Notes: generated from the letters alone by a model not told the origin. A stretch of DNA of 64,000 bases from Porticoccus sp963974675 (GCA_963974675.1 CAXBDQ010000008.1:33588-97587), one strand, 5' to 3'; shown: positions 48,069-56,583, counted from the first letter of the stretch. Numbers and translations: made by a program.

Positions 48069-49093
48069 TGCTTCAAATCCAAAAACAGGTTTCTCTTAGG
48101 CATTTCAATACACTGGCATTACCCTCCATTGCCGAAAATTTTTGTAAAATTTCTTCGAAAAATGCCCTGTGTGAGGCGCTGGAGTGGGCAAAGAAACATC
48201 AGTTGCCGATCACGATATTAGGCGGTGGTAGTAATGTAGTCCTGGCGCGTGATTTGGCTGGTTTGGTTCTTCATATGGCGATTCCTGGCGTGGAGCTGGT
48301 ATCTGAACAGCAGGATCACCGTATTATCAACATAGGTGCGGGTGAAAATTGGCACCAGCTGGTACTTCACACCCTTGATCAAGGTTGGTATGGCCTTGAG
48401 AATTTATCATTAATACCCGGGTTGGTCGGTGCCGCACCAATTCAAAATATTGGTGCCTATGGTGTTGAATTGAGCGAACGTTTTCTTTCCCTGGAGGCCA
48501 TTCATATTGCAACGGGTGAGCTGCGATTAATGGACTCATCTGATTGTCAGTTTGGTTACCGTGATAGTTTTTTCAAAGGTAAAGGCCGTGATCAGTATGT
48601 GATTACATCGATTCGTTTGCAGTTGTCTATTCAATCAAACCTTTGTGTGGAGTATCCGGCGCTGCAACAAGTGTTGATGGATGATATGGGCCAATCTCAA
48701 GATGTATCACCAAAGCAAGTGTCAGATGCAGTCTGCGCCATTCGTCAATCCAAGCTGCCTGATCCCAGCGATATTCCTAATGCGGGCAGTTTTTTCAAAA
48801 ATCCCGTGGTGGGCCCAGAGCAAGTGGCTGTTTTACGAAAAAAGTACCCAGATATTGTTGGTTACGGCCAAAGCGATGGCAGTATGAAATTGGCTGCCGG
48901 TTGGTTGATAGAGCAGGCGGGTTGGAAGGGGGTAACGCGAAATGGTGTGGGAGTACATGCTAACCAAGCTTTAGTGCTTGTGAACTATGATGGTTCTGGT
49001 GAGGCTTTGTTGTCTCTGGCTTCAGATATACAGGCTTCAGTATTGGAAAAATTTGGTCTAAAAATGGAAGTTGAGCCTCGGATCTATCGATAA
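48068..49093 (+). CDS. murB: UDP-N-acetylenolpyruvoylglucosamine reductase MurB
   Basis: FAD- and NADPH-dependent step that completes UDP-MurNAc in peptidoglycan synthesis. The 341-residue protein is type I MurB: FAD motif TILGGGSNVVLA (about residues 50-60), the GLENLSLIPGLVGAAPIQNIGAYG block, and the catalytic NAGSFFKNP with its Ser. The start overlaps the previous stop. It ends the run that began with comEC. Confidence 0.96.
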   Translation: MLQIQKQVSLRHFNTLALPSIAENFCKISSKNALCEALEWAKKHQLPITILGGGSNVVLARDLAGLVLHMAIPGVELVSEQQDHRIINIGAGENWHQLVLHTLDQGWYGLENLSLIPGLVGAAPIQNIGAYGVELSERFLSLEAIHIATGELRLMDSSDCQFGYRDSFFKGKGRDQYVITSIRLQLSIQSNLCVEYPALQQVLMDDMGQSQDVSPKQVSDAVCAIRQSKLPDPSDIPNAGSFFKNPVVGPEQVAVLRKKYPDIVGYGQSDGSMKLAAGWLIEQAGWKGVTRNGVGVHANQALVLVNYDGSGEALLSLASDIQASVLEKFGLKMEVEPRIYR

Positions 49094-49234
49094 CAACTTT
49101 TAGCTGTTTGATTTGATATGTACTTTCTGGGTAGCACCCGTCCACTCTCAAACACAAGGTCAATAGCTTAACAAAACAGTCAGTGATAGGCTAAGTCGAG
49201 TTACGTAGCGATAGCAATCAGGGATGCTAATACC

Positions 49235-49900
49235 ATGGGTGCAGGACAAGTACTTAAAACAGTCTTGGTAGTAGACGATCATGATTTGATTCGACTGGGT
49301 ATCTGCCGGTTATTAACAGATGTGCCCAACATTACGGTAATCGGGCAGGCTTCCAGTGGAGAAGAAGCAATATCTATTGTACGTGAGCTGATGCCAGACA
49401 TCGTTTTTATGGATATTCGTATGCCGGGTATTGGCGGTTTGGAGGCAACCCAGAGAATTCTCTCTCGGCACCCAGAAACCAAGGTTATCGTGGTCAGTGC
49501 ATTTAATGACGAAGTGTATCCAGCAAAACTTTTAAAAGCAGGTGCCTCTGGGTATATCACTAAAAATGCAGATACTGAAGAGATAAAAGCCGCAGTTCAA
49601 GCTGTGTTGTCAGGAAATATTTATGTCAGCCCGCAACTGGCTCAAATGTTGGTAGTGAGTGGTCTTACTAACCAGTCTGCTTCGCCACTTTCCCAGTTGT
49701 CTAAACGTGAATTACAAATCGCCGAACTCATTACCAGTGGGAAAAAGGCTAACGACGTGGCAGAGACCCTCAGTATTAGCCCGAAAACCATTAACACCTA
49801 TAAATACAGAATTTATGAAAAGCTTGGGGTAACCAATGACGTTGAGTTGACCCTGGCAGCGGTTAAATATGGGTTGGTTGATCCTTCAGAGGTGATTTAA
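49235..49900 (+). CDS. gacA: Response regulator of the GacA/UvrY family
   Basis: Two-component regulator that typically activates small RNAs of the Csr/Rsm system. The receiver domain (residues 8-125) has the acidic pair D14-D15 and the phosphoacceptor D60 in FMDIRMPG. The LuxR-type helix-turn-helix is at the C-terminus (SKRELQIAELITSGKKANDVAETLSI, in two pieces). uvrC and pgsA follow, the same order as P. aeruginosa gacA-uvrC-pgsA. The cognate kinase is not in this window. Confidence 0.93.
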   Translation: MGAGQVLKTVLVVDDHDLIRLGICRLLTDVPNITVIGQASSGEEAISIVRELMPDIVFMDIRMPGIGGLEATQRILSRHPETKVIVVSAFNDEVYPAKLLKAGASGYITKNADTEEIKAAVQAVLSGNIYVSPQLAQMLVVSGLTNQSASPLSQLSKRELQIAELITSGKKANDVAETLSISPKTINTYKYRIYEKLGVTNDVELTLAAVKYGLVDPSEVI

Positions 49901-50011
49901 TCGCATACGTTGATATTTGTTTTAACACTACAACCTAGCCATTTAATGGTGTTCTCTAATTTAGCGCCCTGACATGACCCCGGTAATTTAAGCCCGTGTA
50001 CAATAGCGACT

Positions 50012-51847
50012 ATGCCTTTTGACGCAAAACCTTTCCTTAAGCAACTGACCCAGAGACCGGGCATTTACCAAATGTTTGGTGAGAATGGCGATATTCTCTA
50101 TGTGGGCAAAGCCAAGAACCTGCGCAAGCGTGTCGGTAGTTATTTTCGCAATACCGGGCTTTCCCCTAAAACCCAGGCACTGGTTGGTCGAATTGCCAAT
50201 ATTGATGTCACCGTCACTCAGACTGAAGTTGAAGCATTATTACTCGAACAAAACCTGATCAAACAAAACCGACCACCGTTTAATATTTTATTGCGAGATG
50301 ATAAGTCTTACCCCTACATCTTTCTTTCAGATCAGGATACATACCCACAGCTGGCATTTCACCGTGGTAGTAAAAGACGTAAAGGCAGTTATTTCGGGCC
50401 GTTTCCCAGCGTGAATGCCGTTCGCGAAAGCATGAGTTTTTTACAAAAAACATTTCGGGTCAGGCAATGTGAAGATAGTTTTTTTAAAAATCGTTCGAGA
50501 CCCTGTTTACAGTATCAAATTGACCGTTGTACTGGGCCCTGTGTCGAGCTGATAAGCCCAGATGATTATCAGCGGGATGTACGTTATACGCAGATGTTCC
50601 TCGAAGGTAAAAGCGACAGGTTGGTGCGAGAGCTTGAAGGGGATATGGACGCGGCTTCAAAACAGTTAGATTTTGAGCGTGCAGCGACAGTACGAGATCA
50701 AATTTCGGGACTGCGCAGAATTCAGGCTGAACAGGTCGTCGAATCTGGTACGGGGAACATTGATGTACTTGCGGCCTCGCAAGAGGGCGAACAGGGCTGT
50801 GTTCATGTTTTGTATATACGTCAGGGACGTATTCTGGGAAGTCGCAGTTTCTACCCACGAGTACCTTTAGCGACATCGCCGGGAGAAATTTTGGCGCACT
50901 TCGTACCCCAGTACTATTTACGGGAGGGTGCCAAGGGCGATTTCCCGAAAGAAATTATAGTGAATCATAAGTTGGAGGAGGGTGAGCTGCTGGTATCAGC
51001 TATTTCTACCGTGGCTGGCCATAATCTGGTTCTTAAGTGTCGGGGGCGTAGCACGCGGCGGAAATGGGTCGAGTTGGCAGAAAAAACAGCCGATCAAAAC
51101 CTAAAAAGCCGCGTTGCCTCCAAGCAGAATGTACAGAAAAAATTTGAAGCGTTGCAACAATTACTTGGTTTGGATGAACCTCCCGGACGACTGGAGTGTT
51201 TTGATATCAGCCACAGCAGTGGAGAAGCTACCGTGGCCTCCTGTGTTGTCTTTGATACTAGCGGGCCGCTTAAATCTGATTATCGTCGGTTTAATATAAA
51301 AAATATTACAGCTGGTGATGATTATGCCGCTATGGAGCAAGCGTTAACACGGCGTTATACACGTCTACAAAAAGGTGAAGGCTCGCTCCCGGATGTCCTG
51401 CTAATAGATGGCGGAAAAGGCCAGCTGAGAAAGGCTGTCAGCGTATTAAACGAGCTGGGTGTTGTTGGCGTTAAGATTGTTGGCGTTGCCAAAGGGAAAA
51501 CCCGAAAAGCCGGTTTCGAAACGCTGATTCTTTTTTGTCCAGATAATGAAAGCAATAGTGAAGTCGTATTGGAAACTCAATCTTCAGCGCTGTTGTTAAT
51601 TCAACAAATTAGGGATGAGGCCCACCGTTTTGCAATAACAGGGCATCGGCAGCGTCGAGATAAAAAACGAAGAGCCTCCAGTTTGGAAGGGATAGAAGGT
51701 GTGGGTCCAAAACGTCGGCGTGAATTATTACGCTTCTTTGGTGGTGTGAAAGAGGTTGAACGAGCCAGCGTGGCAGAACTGATGAGAGTTCCCAATATTA
51801 ATAAGAAAGTGGCCGAGACTATTTACAGCACACTTCACAATGAGTAA
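50012..51847 (+). CDS. uvrC: Excinuclease ABC subunit C
   Basis: Makes the two incisions in nucleotide excision repair. The 611-residue protein has the GIY-YIG nuclease domain at the N-terminus (RPGIYQMF, ILYVGKAKNLRKRV), the UVR helix pair (DAASKQLDFERAATVRDQI), the RNase H-like endonuclease core with LECFDISHSSGE and VLLIDGGKGQL, and a C-terminal helix-hairpin-helix (IEGVGPKRRRELLRFFGG). It lies between gacA and pgsA on the same strand. Confidence 0.97.
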   Translation: MPFDAKPFLKQLTQRPGIYQMFGENGDILYVGKAKNLRKRVGSYFRNTGLSPKTQALVGRIANIDVTVTQTEVEALLLEQNLIKQNRPPFNILLRDDKSYPYIFLSDQDTYPQLAFHRGSKRRKGSYFGPFPSVNAVRESMSFLQKTFRVRQCEDSFFKNRSRPCLQYQIDRCTGPCVELISPDDYQRDVRYTQMFLEGKSDRLVRELEGDMDAASKQLDFERAATVRDQISGLRRIQAEQVVESGTGNIDVLAASQEGEQGCVHVLYIRQGRILGSRSFYPRVPLATSPGEILAHFVPQYYLREGAKGDFPKEIIVNHKLEEGELLVSAISTVAGHNLVLKCRGRSTRRKWVELAEKTADQNLKSRVASKQNVQKKFEALQQLLGLDEPPGRLECFDISHSSGEATVASCVVFDTSGPLKSDYRRFNIKNITAGDDYAAMEQALTRRYTRLQKGEGSLPDVLLIDGGKGQLRKAVSVLNELGVVGVKIVGVAKGKTRKAGFETLILFCPDNESNSEVVLETQSSALLLIQQIRDEAHRFAITGHRQRRDKKRRASSLEGIEGVGPKRRRELLRFFGGVKEVERASVAELMRVPNINKKVAETIYSTLHNE

Positions 51848-51874
51848 GTTGATACACTAACGGTTTGATAGCAT

Positions 51875-51916
51875 TTATCTGAAACCAGTTATCTGAAACC
51901 AGTTACCTGAAATCTG
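51875..51916. repeat. Three tandem 14-bp repeats between uvrC and pgsA
   Basis: TTATCTGAAACCAG is present twice exactly (51875-51888 and 51889-51902) and once with four changes (51903-51916). The array begins 28 bp after the uvrC stop and ends 55 bp before the pgsA start. It could be a slippage product or a protein-binding array; function is not known. Confidence 0.85.
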
Positions 51917-51970
51917 TGGTTTAACACCCTTGAGCTATAGCCCGTTTCTTCTGATTTAGTAGTAAAAAAT

Positions 51971-52570
51971 ATGTGGACACTGCCCAATATACTGACACTT
52001 CTCCGAATAGCGTTAATTCCTATTTTTGTCGCCTCCTTTTACTTGCCCTGGGAATGGCGGCATCTCGCAACAGCGGCAATTTTTGGTGTTGCTGCAGCTA
52101 CGGATTGGCTGGATGGCTATTTGGCGAGAAAGCTTAATCAATTCACACCCTTTGGTGCCTTTCTTGACCCTGTTGCAGATAAACTCATCGTTGCCGCCGC
52201 ATTGATTGTGTTAGTGCAAGTGCACGCTACAGCATTGTTCGCACTTCCTGCGATCGTCATTATCAGTCGTGAAATCGTCATATCTGCATTGCGTGAGTGG
52301 ATGGCTGAGCTGGGTAATAGAACGAGTGTCGCCGTCTCCTATGTCGGCAAAGTGAAAACTACTTTGCAAATGGTGGCGATAGCTGTGCTGCTTGCCGTTG
52401 ATCCTGTGCTACACCCTGTCTGGGATCAAGTAGGTATTGTGCTGTTGTATATCGCCGCAATTCTTACCTTGTGGTCTATGGTCATATACCTTCGTGCAGC
52501 ATGGCCAGAGCTATCCAGAGTGCCCAATCAAGAGGACTCATCTGAAGATATTGGCAAGGGAGATGACTAA
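51971..52570 (+). CDS. pgsA: CDP-diacylglycerol-glycerol-3-phosphate 3-phosphatidyltransferase
   Basis: Commits CDP-diacylglycerol to phosphatidylglycerol. The 199-residue membrane protein has the CDP-alcohol phosphatidyltransferase signature DWLDGYLARKLNQFTPFGAF then LDPVADK (four conserved Asp around residues 56-81) and several hydrophobic helices. It follows uvrC, as is conserved in gammaproteobacteria. The tail after residue 180 is polar and acidic. Confidence 0.95.
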   Translation: MWTLPNILTLLRIALIPIFVASFYLPWEWRHLATAAIFGVAAATDWLDGYLARKLNQFTPFGAFLDPVADKLIVAAALIVLVQVHATALFALPAIVIISREIVISALREWMAELGNRTSVAVSYVGKVKTTLQMVAIAVLLAVDPVLHPVWDQVGIVLLYIAAILTLWSMVIYLRAAWPELSRVPNQEDSSEDIGKGDD

Positions 52571-52693
52571 GAGGTGAGGCTAAATAGTGTGATAGCAGCT
52601 GACATCACTGGATTCTCTGACTTAATTTATCTCTTCAGTGAATTTAATCCAAGAATACGGACCATCTGACTGTTTTTTGAATTTCTCGTCGGG

Positions 52694-52699
52694 TACAAT
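52694..52699 (+). promoter_or_regulatory. Probable -10 element of the tRNA operon
   Basis: TACAAT at 52694-52699 lies 13 bp before the mature 5' end of tRNA-Cys and is followed by a GC-rich CCCGC discriminator, as in stringently controlled stable-RNA promoters. The best -35 at the right spacing (TGTTTT, 52671-52676) is poor, so this is tentative. Confidence 0.45.
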
Positions 52700-52712
52700 C
52701 CCGCATCCAAAA

Positions 52713-52786
<74 letters not shown>

Positions 52787-52832
52787 TATTGATAGACATT
52801 CTTATTTATTAGGAAAATGTCTAACCGTTCAT

Positions 52833-52919
52833 GCCCGGATGGTGAAATTGGTAGACACACAAGACTTAAAATCTTGCGCCTTCACGGGCGTGCCGGTTCG
52901 ATTCCGGCTCCGGGCACCA
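52833..52919 (+). tRNA. tRNA-Leu (TAA), integration site
   Basis: An 87-nt class II tRNA with encoded CCA: acceptor GCCCGGA/TCCGGGC, anticodon loop CTTAAAA (anticodon TAA) in a perfect CAAGA/TCTTG stem, a long variable arm (CGCCTTCACGGGCGT) and T-arm GCCGG TTCGATT CCGGC. A P4-type integrase gene begins 164 bp beyond its 3' end on the same strand, so the 3' half of this tRNA is the probable attachment site of the element that follows. No second copy of the tRNA end was seen in the window. Confidence 0.97.
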
Positions 52920-52955
52920 TTTAAAAGACCAGCAACATCCATTGTTGTCCTGTAG

Positions 52956-52978
52956 ACCCCTTATAATAGGGGTTTTTT
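52956..52978 (+). terminator. Terminator of the tRNA operon
   Basis: ACCCC (52956-52960) pairs with GGGGT (52969-52973) around an 8-nt A/T loop and is followed by a T-run (52974-52978). It separates the tRNA transcript from the integrase gene. Confidence 0.82.
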
Positions 52979-52993
52979 ATTGCCTATTGGTTT

Positions 52994-53009
52994 AGTGGTG
53001 TCCACCACT
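52994..53009. repeat. Inverted repeat in the integrase upstream region
   Basis: AGTGGTG-TC-CACCACT is a perfect 7-bp inverted repeat with a 2-nt centre, between the tRNA terminator and the G-rich repeats. It may be a recombination-factor or regulator site of the element; this is inference. Confidence 0.45.
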
Positions 53010-53033
53010 GTCTATTGCTATCCCCCCACTTTA

Positions 53034-53082
53034 GGGGGTATATTCGGGGTATAAATTGATACAGTGATGTGGTTATACCCCC
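53034..53082. promoter_or_regulatory. GGGGGTATA repeats up to the integrase start codon
   Basis: GGGGGTATA (53034-53042) and GGGGTATAA (53046-53054) are direct repeats, and TTATACCCCC (53073-53082) is their inverted copy ending exactly at the base before the integrase ATG. No purine-rich ribosome-binding site is present, so the start region could pair with the upstream repeats. Candidates are arm-type integrase sites or an autoregulatory operator. Confidence 0.5.
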
Positions 53083-54330
53083 ATGGCATTGACCAATACC
53101 GCAGTAAAAGGCGCGAAACCCAGAGATAAGCAGTGGAAGTTATCTGATGGGGGCGGCCTTCATCTTCTGATTTATCCCAATGGCTCCAAATACTGGCGGC
53201 TCAAGTTTCGTTTTGCAGGTAAAGAGAAGGTGCTTGCACTGGGTATTTACCCTGAAACCTCGTTAGCTGAAGCAAGGGTTCTACAGAGTGAGGCAAAGTC
53301 TTTACTGCGAAATGGAACAGACCCCAGTCTTGTTCGTAAACAACAGAAGCGAGCCGGCCGCATCAATGCGGAAAACACCTTCGAAGCCATCGCTCTAGAT
53401 TGGTTTGAACAGCAGAAAGGGCTGTGGTCAAAAGATCATGCAGATAGGGTGCTTATATCACTAGAGCAAGATGCTTTTCCTTACATCGGCTACAGACCCA
53501 TAGCCGAGCTAACACCTCCGGATATATTGGACGTTATTCGTAAAGTGGAAAGCCGTGATGCTCTGGATGTAGCAGGGCGAATACTTCAGCGTTGTTCAGC
53601 AATCTGTCGATATGCAGTACAAACAGGTCGAGCCCAAATGAATCCGGCTTCTGAGCTAAAAGGGGTGCTGAAAACACGCAAAGTGAAACACCGGCCAGCG
53701 ATCACCCGTGCAGATCTACCAGAGTTTCTCAGCAAAATATCCAGTTATGATGGGCATACTATTACTCGATTTGCGTTAAAGCTGCTTAATCTTACGTTTG
53801 TTCGCCCTGGTGAGCTTCGATTTTCAAAATGGAAGGAATTTGAAATTGAAAAAAAGGTTTGGCGTGTTCCCGGTGAGCGATTTGATGCCGAGGGTAATCG
53901 GACCCCTGGTATGAAGATGGGCACAGAGCATCTTGTACCATTGTCTTGACAAGCCTTAACGTTACTTGAAGAGATACGTTTATTTTCTGGCCAAGGTGAG
54001 CTGGTATTTCCCGGTGAGCGTAGCCGAAAGAAACCTATATCCGAGAATACAATGCTCTATGCCCTCTATCGCATGGGGTACAAAGGTCGCGCCACATCAC
54101 ATGGTTTCAGAACCACAGCTTCATCAATCCTCAATGAAGAAGGATTCAACCCTGATGCTATTGAGCGTCAGCTCTCCCATGTGGAACGTAATCAGGTACG
54201 CGGCGCTTATACTCATCATGCTGAATATTTAAAAGATCGGGTGAAAATGATGCAATGGTGGGCAGACTACATTGATCAAATGGAGACTAGCTTCAATGGG
54301 GTGACGGGTAAATTTGGAATAAATGAATAA
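53083..54330 (+). pseudogene. P4-type tyrosine integrase interrupted by an in-frame TGA
   Basis: The gene encodes a site-specific recombinase of the DUF4102/P4 class, inserted beside tRNA-Leu. Codons 1-288 give the arm-binding domain (SDGGGLHLLIYPNGSKYWRL) and the first catalytic Arg at R241 (FVRPGELRF). Codon 289 (53947-53949) is TGA where relatives have Arg (LVPLS-R-QAL), one C-to-T change from CGA. The same frame then continues without fault to 54330 and contains HGFR (H340, R343), LSHVER (H366) and the catalytic Tyr region AYTHHAEYL (Y376 or Y382). So the frame is intact apart from that codon: a recent nonsense mutation, readthrough, or a sequencing error. Confidence 0.9.
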
Positions 54331-54383
54331 TATAGATATTTAAGTCTAGTTGTGTCAGATGGATATGGTGAAAGGAGTTTCAA

Positions 54384-55214
54384 GTGGGGTTTAGAATAAG
54401 TAAAAGGGGGCACCTCCCTGCATGGTTTAACCTAAAGCGTTATGAATGTACCTCAATCTTTTCTCTCCACCAGTGGACACATGAGCTAGAAGAGAGAGGG
54501 CGTCTGTTGTCCTGGTCCAAAAGCGATGATTTGGTTTTTGAGGAGGGTGATCTTTTAAAACGATTTGATACGATACTAAAAAATTTAGGGAAAAATAAAT
54601 TTGATTCAATGGTGATACAGGGAGAACCCAAAAATATTGATGATGAGTATTTTAATGTTGGTTCAAGCAGTGTTTCACCGCTTAATTATGTGCTCGCAAG
54701 AACGCTTATGCAAGATGTTAAAAAGAAGGAGCAATTAGATAAAATTGTTAAAAAGAGTCTTTTTAGTAGTTTATATGACTTAGGTAACGAGGCCACGAAA
54801 CCCATTGAAAATCATTTGGACGATGGATTTGAGATGTCACATGTTATTGTCAACATGATGGCACCTGACGAGTTTATCTTGGAGGATTTCAAGAGATGGC
54901 TTTCTTTCCAGAGGAGATACTCCGGCTTTACATCGAGAATAAAAAAAATCGAAAAAAAAGATTTTGATGATTGGTCGGAAAAAAAAGTATTAGCTTATAT
55001 TGACTTGATGATTTGGCAAAATTTGACGTCTACTGTATTTACGCAGCAGCAAATAGGAGAAGCTTTGTTCCCTAACGAGATAGGCGTTAGCTTGGGCGAG
55101 AGAATAAGAAAAACAATCAAACCTTTGGCCGAAGAACTGCTAGAGAAACGTATGTTGGAAAACTTGATTAGTCAATCTATAGGTACTGATCGAGTCGAGC
55201 TTGGAGCGGAATAA
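54384..55214 (+). CDS. DUF6387-like hypothetical protein
   Basis: A 276-residue soluble protein beginning with GTG after AAAGGAG. The N-terminal block LPAWFNLKRYECTSIFSLHQW (residues about 11-31 in two pieces), followed by a charged, mostly helical body, is what I recall of DUF6387, a family repeatedly found beside P4-type integrases. The name is from memory of that pattern. The rest is Lys/Glu-rich. Function unknown; accessory protein of the element. Confidence 0.6.
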   Translation: MGFRISKRGHLPAWFNLKRYECTSIFSLHQWTHELEERGRLLSWSKSDDLVFEEGDLLKRFDTILKNLGKNKFDSMVIQGEPKNIDDEYFNVGSSSVSPLNYVLARTLMQDVKKKEQLDKIVKKSLFSSLYDLGNEATKPIENHLDDGFEMSHVIVNMMAPDEFILEDFKRWLSFQRRYSGFTSRIKKIEKKDFDDWSEKKVLAYIDLMIWQNLTSTVFTQQQIGEALFPNEIGVSLGERIRKTIKPLAEELLEKRMLENLISQSIGTDRVELGAE

Positions 55215-55327
55215 ATTTATCGTAAATCGTTACCGGTATCAAAAAATGTTTTATACGTCCCTCGTGCTCTCATTATATATGCGCATAATAGGAAACCATG
55301 TTCACTACTGCCCGAGGAGGCGCAGAC

Positions 55328-55603
55328 ATGGTTACCCATACACCTTTCCCAATCAACGAAGGTTCTCATAAAACCTTATTATCTAATGAGCGAATTCTAC
55401 GATGGGTCGATGTGCAGCCCTTGGTTGGTATTTGTCGATCACATGCACATCAGCTTGTAGCCCAGTGAAAATTTCCTCCGCCAGTCAAACTTGGTCCGCG
55501 TGCTAGTGGTTGGCTGTTATCTGAAATAAATAATTGGATAGAGCAGCGTGTTGTCGAATCACGCGGGATTGAATCTGCACCTATGGAGGGGGAGACAATA
55601 TGA
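55328..55603 (+). pseudogene. AlpA-family regulator interrupted by an in-frame TGA
   Basis: A small excisionase-like helix-turn-helix regulator. After ATG 55328 (with GAGGAGG upstream) the frame reads ILRWVDVQPLVGICRSHAHQLVAQ, hits TGA at 55466-55468, and continues in the same frame as KFPPPVKLGPRASGWL, LSEINNWIEQRV to a stop at 55601. AlpA proteins carry EGKFPxPVKLG here, so the TGA replaces the conserved Gly codon GGA by one base. It is the second gene of the element broken in this way. AlpA proteins normally activate integrase or excision genes. Confidence 0.85.
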
Positions 55604-55749
55604 AGAGTGAAAATAATCCAATCCTACGCTACCAGCGTGAACCTACTCGAAAAAATGCTATCTATAAGAGTAACTTAGCTAAAACTGGTAGACACAATAG
55701 CAGTGACCTTATCGTTTGCTACATCTCTTCACGGCGTGTAAATGGCTGA
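55600..55749 (+). CDS. Hypothetical 49-aa protein
   Basis: ATG at 55600 overlaps the stop of the AlpA frame (ATGA) and opens 49 basic codons (MKSENNPILRYQREPTRKNA, ending SSRRVNG). It is a hydrophilic peptide with no recognised domain. The tight packing with its neighbours argues for a real gene of the operon; its short length keeps confidence low. Confidence 0.4.
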   Translation: MKSENNPILRYQREPTRKNAIYKSNLAKTGRHNSSDLIVCYISSRRVNG

Positions 55750-55759
55750 GGGTGGCTAC

Positions 55760-55930
55760 ATGAGTGGTCGATACTTAGTGCAAATATCTCAGTCACAGAT
55801 AATGCCTGTTACCGTAGTTGCCAGTACTCCACAGGAGGCCATAGAACGTGCTCTAAGGGGTGAAGGTAACCCTGGCGACTCATGGCAAGAGGAACCTCAA
55901 TCAAAGCGCGTCGTAAAGATGGAGAGCTAG
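55760..55930 (+). CDS. Hypothetical 56-aa protein
   Basis: ATG at 55760 is preceded by GAGGGTGG at good spacing; an upstream ATG at 55742 in the same frame lacks such a site. The 56 residues begin MSGRYLVQISQSQIMPVTVV, continue with a short amphipathic TPQEAIERALRGEG helix and end in a basic tail. This beta-beta-alpha layout suggests a small folded domain. It is 1 bp from the next gene start and belongs to the same operon. Confidence 0.55.
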   Translation: MSGRYLVQISQSQIMPVTVVASTPQEAIERALRGEGNPGDSWQEEPQSKRVVKMES

Positions 55931-55931
55931 A

Positions 55932-56390
55932 ATGACAAAGCGACCAAATGCCAAGGGGCGAAGCTATGCCCCTAGAGGCTTTGCTGGCATTCCAAGAGCT
56001 GTTATGGAGACAAATGACTTTCAGCAACTCAGCTACAAGTCGCAAGCACTTCTCATACAGTTAGCCTACCAATACAGGGGTAGCAACAATGGTGATTTAA
56101 CCGTAGCTTTTTTTGTGTTAAAAAAACGAGGATGGAAAAGAGAGGCAACCATAAGCAAAGCTGTTAAAGAATTACTTGATGCCAAACTCATATTGAAAGC
56201 TCGTGATGGTCGGTTCCTAAATCCTGGAGCCAGATGCGCACTCTATGCTTTAATCTGGCAACCAATTGATGAATGTATTGGCAAAGAGTTAGAGATAAGT
56301 CCTAGCCGAACAGCTCCTAGAAAGTTTAGCTTTGAGGGGAAAGCTATCAAAATGCCGGTTACTCAAAGAGTAAATGGTGGCGACTCATAG
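55932..56390 (+). CDS. Winged-helix protein of the integrative element, replication-type
   Basis: A 152-residue protein. After MTKRPNAKGRSYAPRGFAGI the sequence has a winged-helix module: LSYKSQALLIQLAYQYRGSNNGDL, then WKREATISKAVKELLDAKLI (helix-turn-helix) and a wing around KARDGRFLNPGARCALY. Proteins of this build are common next to AlpA in islands and are often linked to replication or copy control. Its stop is at 56388-56390, and palindromic sites begin inside its last codons, so it is the best candidate to bind them. Confidence 0.6.
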   Translation: MTKRPNAKGRSYAPRGFAGIPRAVMETNDFQQLSYKSQALLIQLAYQYRGSNNGDLTVAFFVLKKRGWKREATISKAVKELLDAKLILKARDGRFLNPGARCALYALIWQPIDECIGKELEISPSRTAPRKFSFEGKAIKMPVTQRVNGGDS

Positions 56391-56495
56391 AGTTACCATG
56401 AACGTTCTTTTGGCTACTCTTTGCGTAAGTAGTGGTTACTCATAAAGTATCGAAAACATCCTTTTTTAGGGGTTCACTACTTACTCAAATAGTAA
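56360..56495. repeat. Five phased TTACTC-N3-GAGTAA palindromes (iteron-like)
   Basis: Centres lie at 56367, 56389, 56421, 56443 and 56488. The first is perfect (TTACTCAAAGAGTAA); the second, ACTC-ATA-GAGT, has a perfect core; the other three match five or six positions of each arm. Steps are 22, 32, 22 and 45 bp, close to 2, 3, 2 and about 4 helical turns, so dimers would sit on nearly one face. The cluster follows a winged-helix gene. Likely roles: replication-origin iterons or a repressor array. Confidence 0.6.
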
Positions 56496-56583
56496 GCCTT
56501 ATTATATATACCATAGGGTTTATGTTTTTTAAGTGTTTAAAAGCATCTTTTATTACACATGGATCGAGCTAGTATGATTAATC

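Noticed and set aside
53947..53949. Selenocysteine at the integrase TGA
   Set aside because: The expected residue is Arg, not Cys, and no stem-loop in the bacterial SECIS position was recognised directly after the codon.
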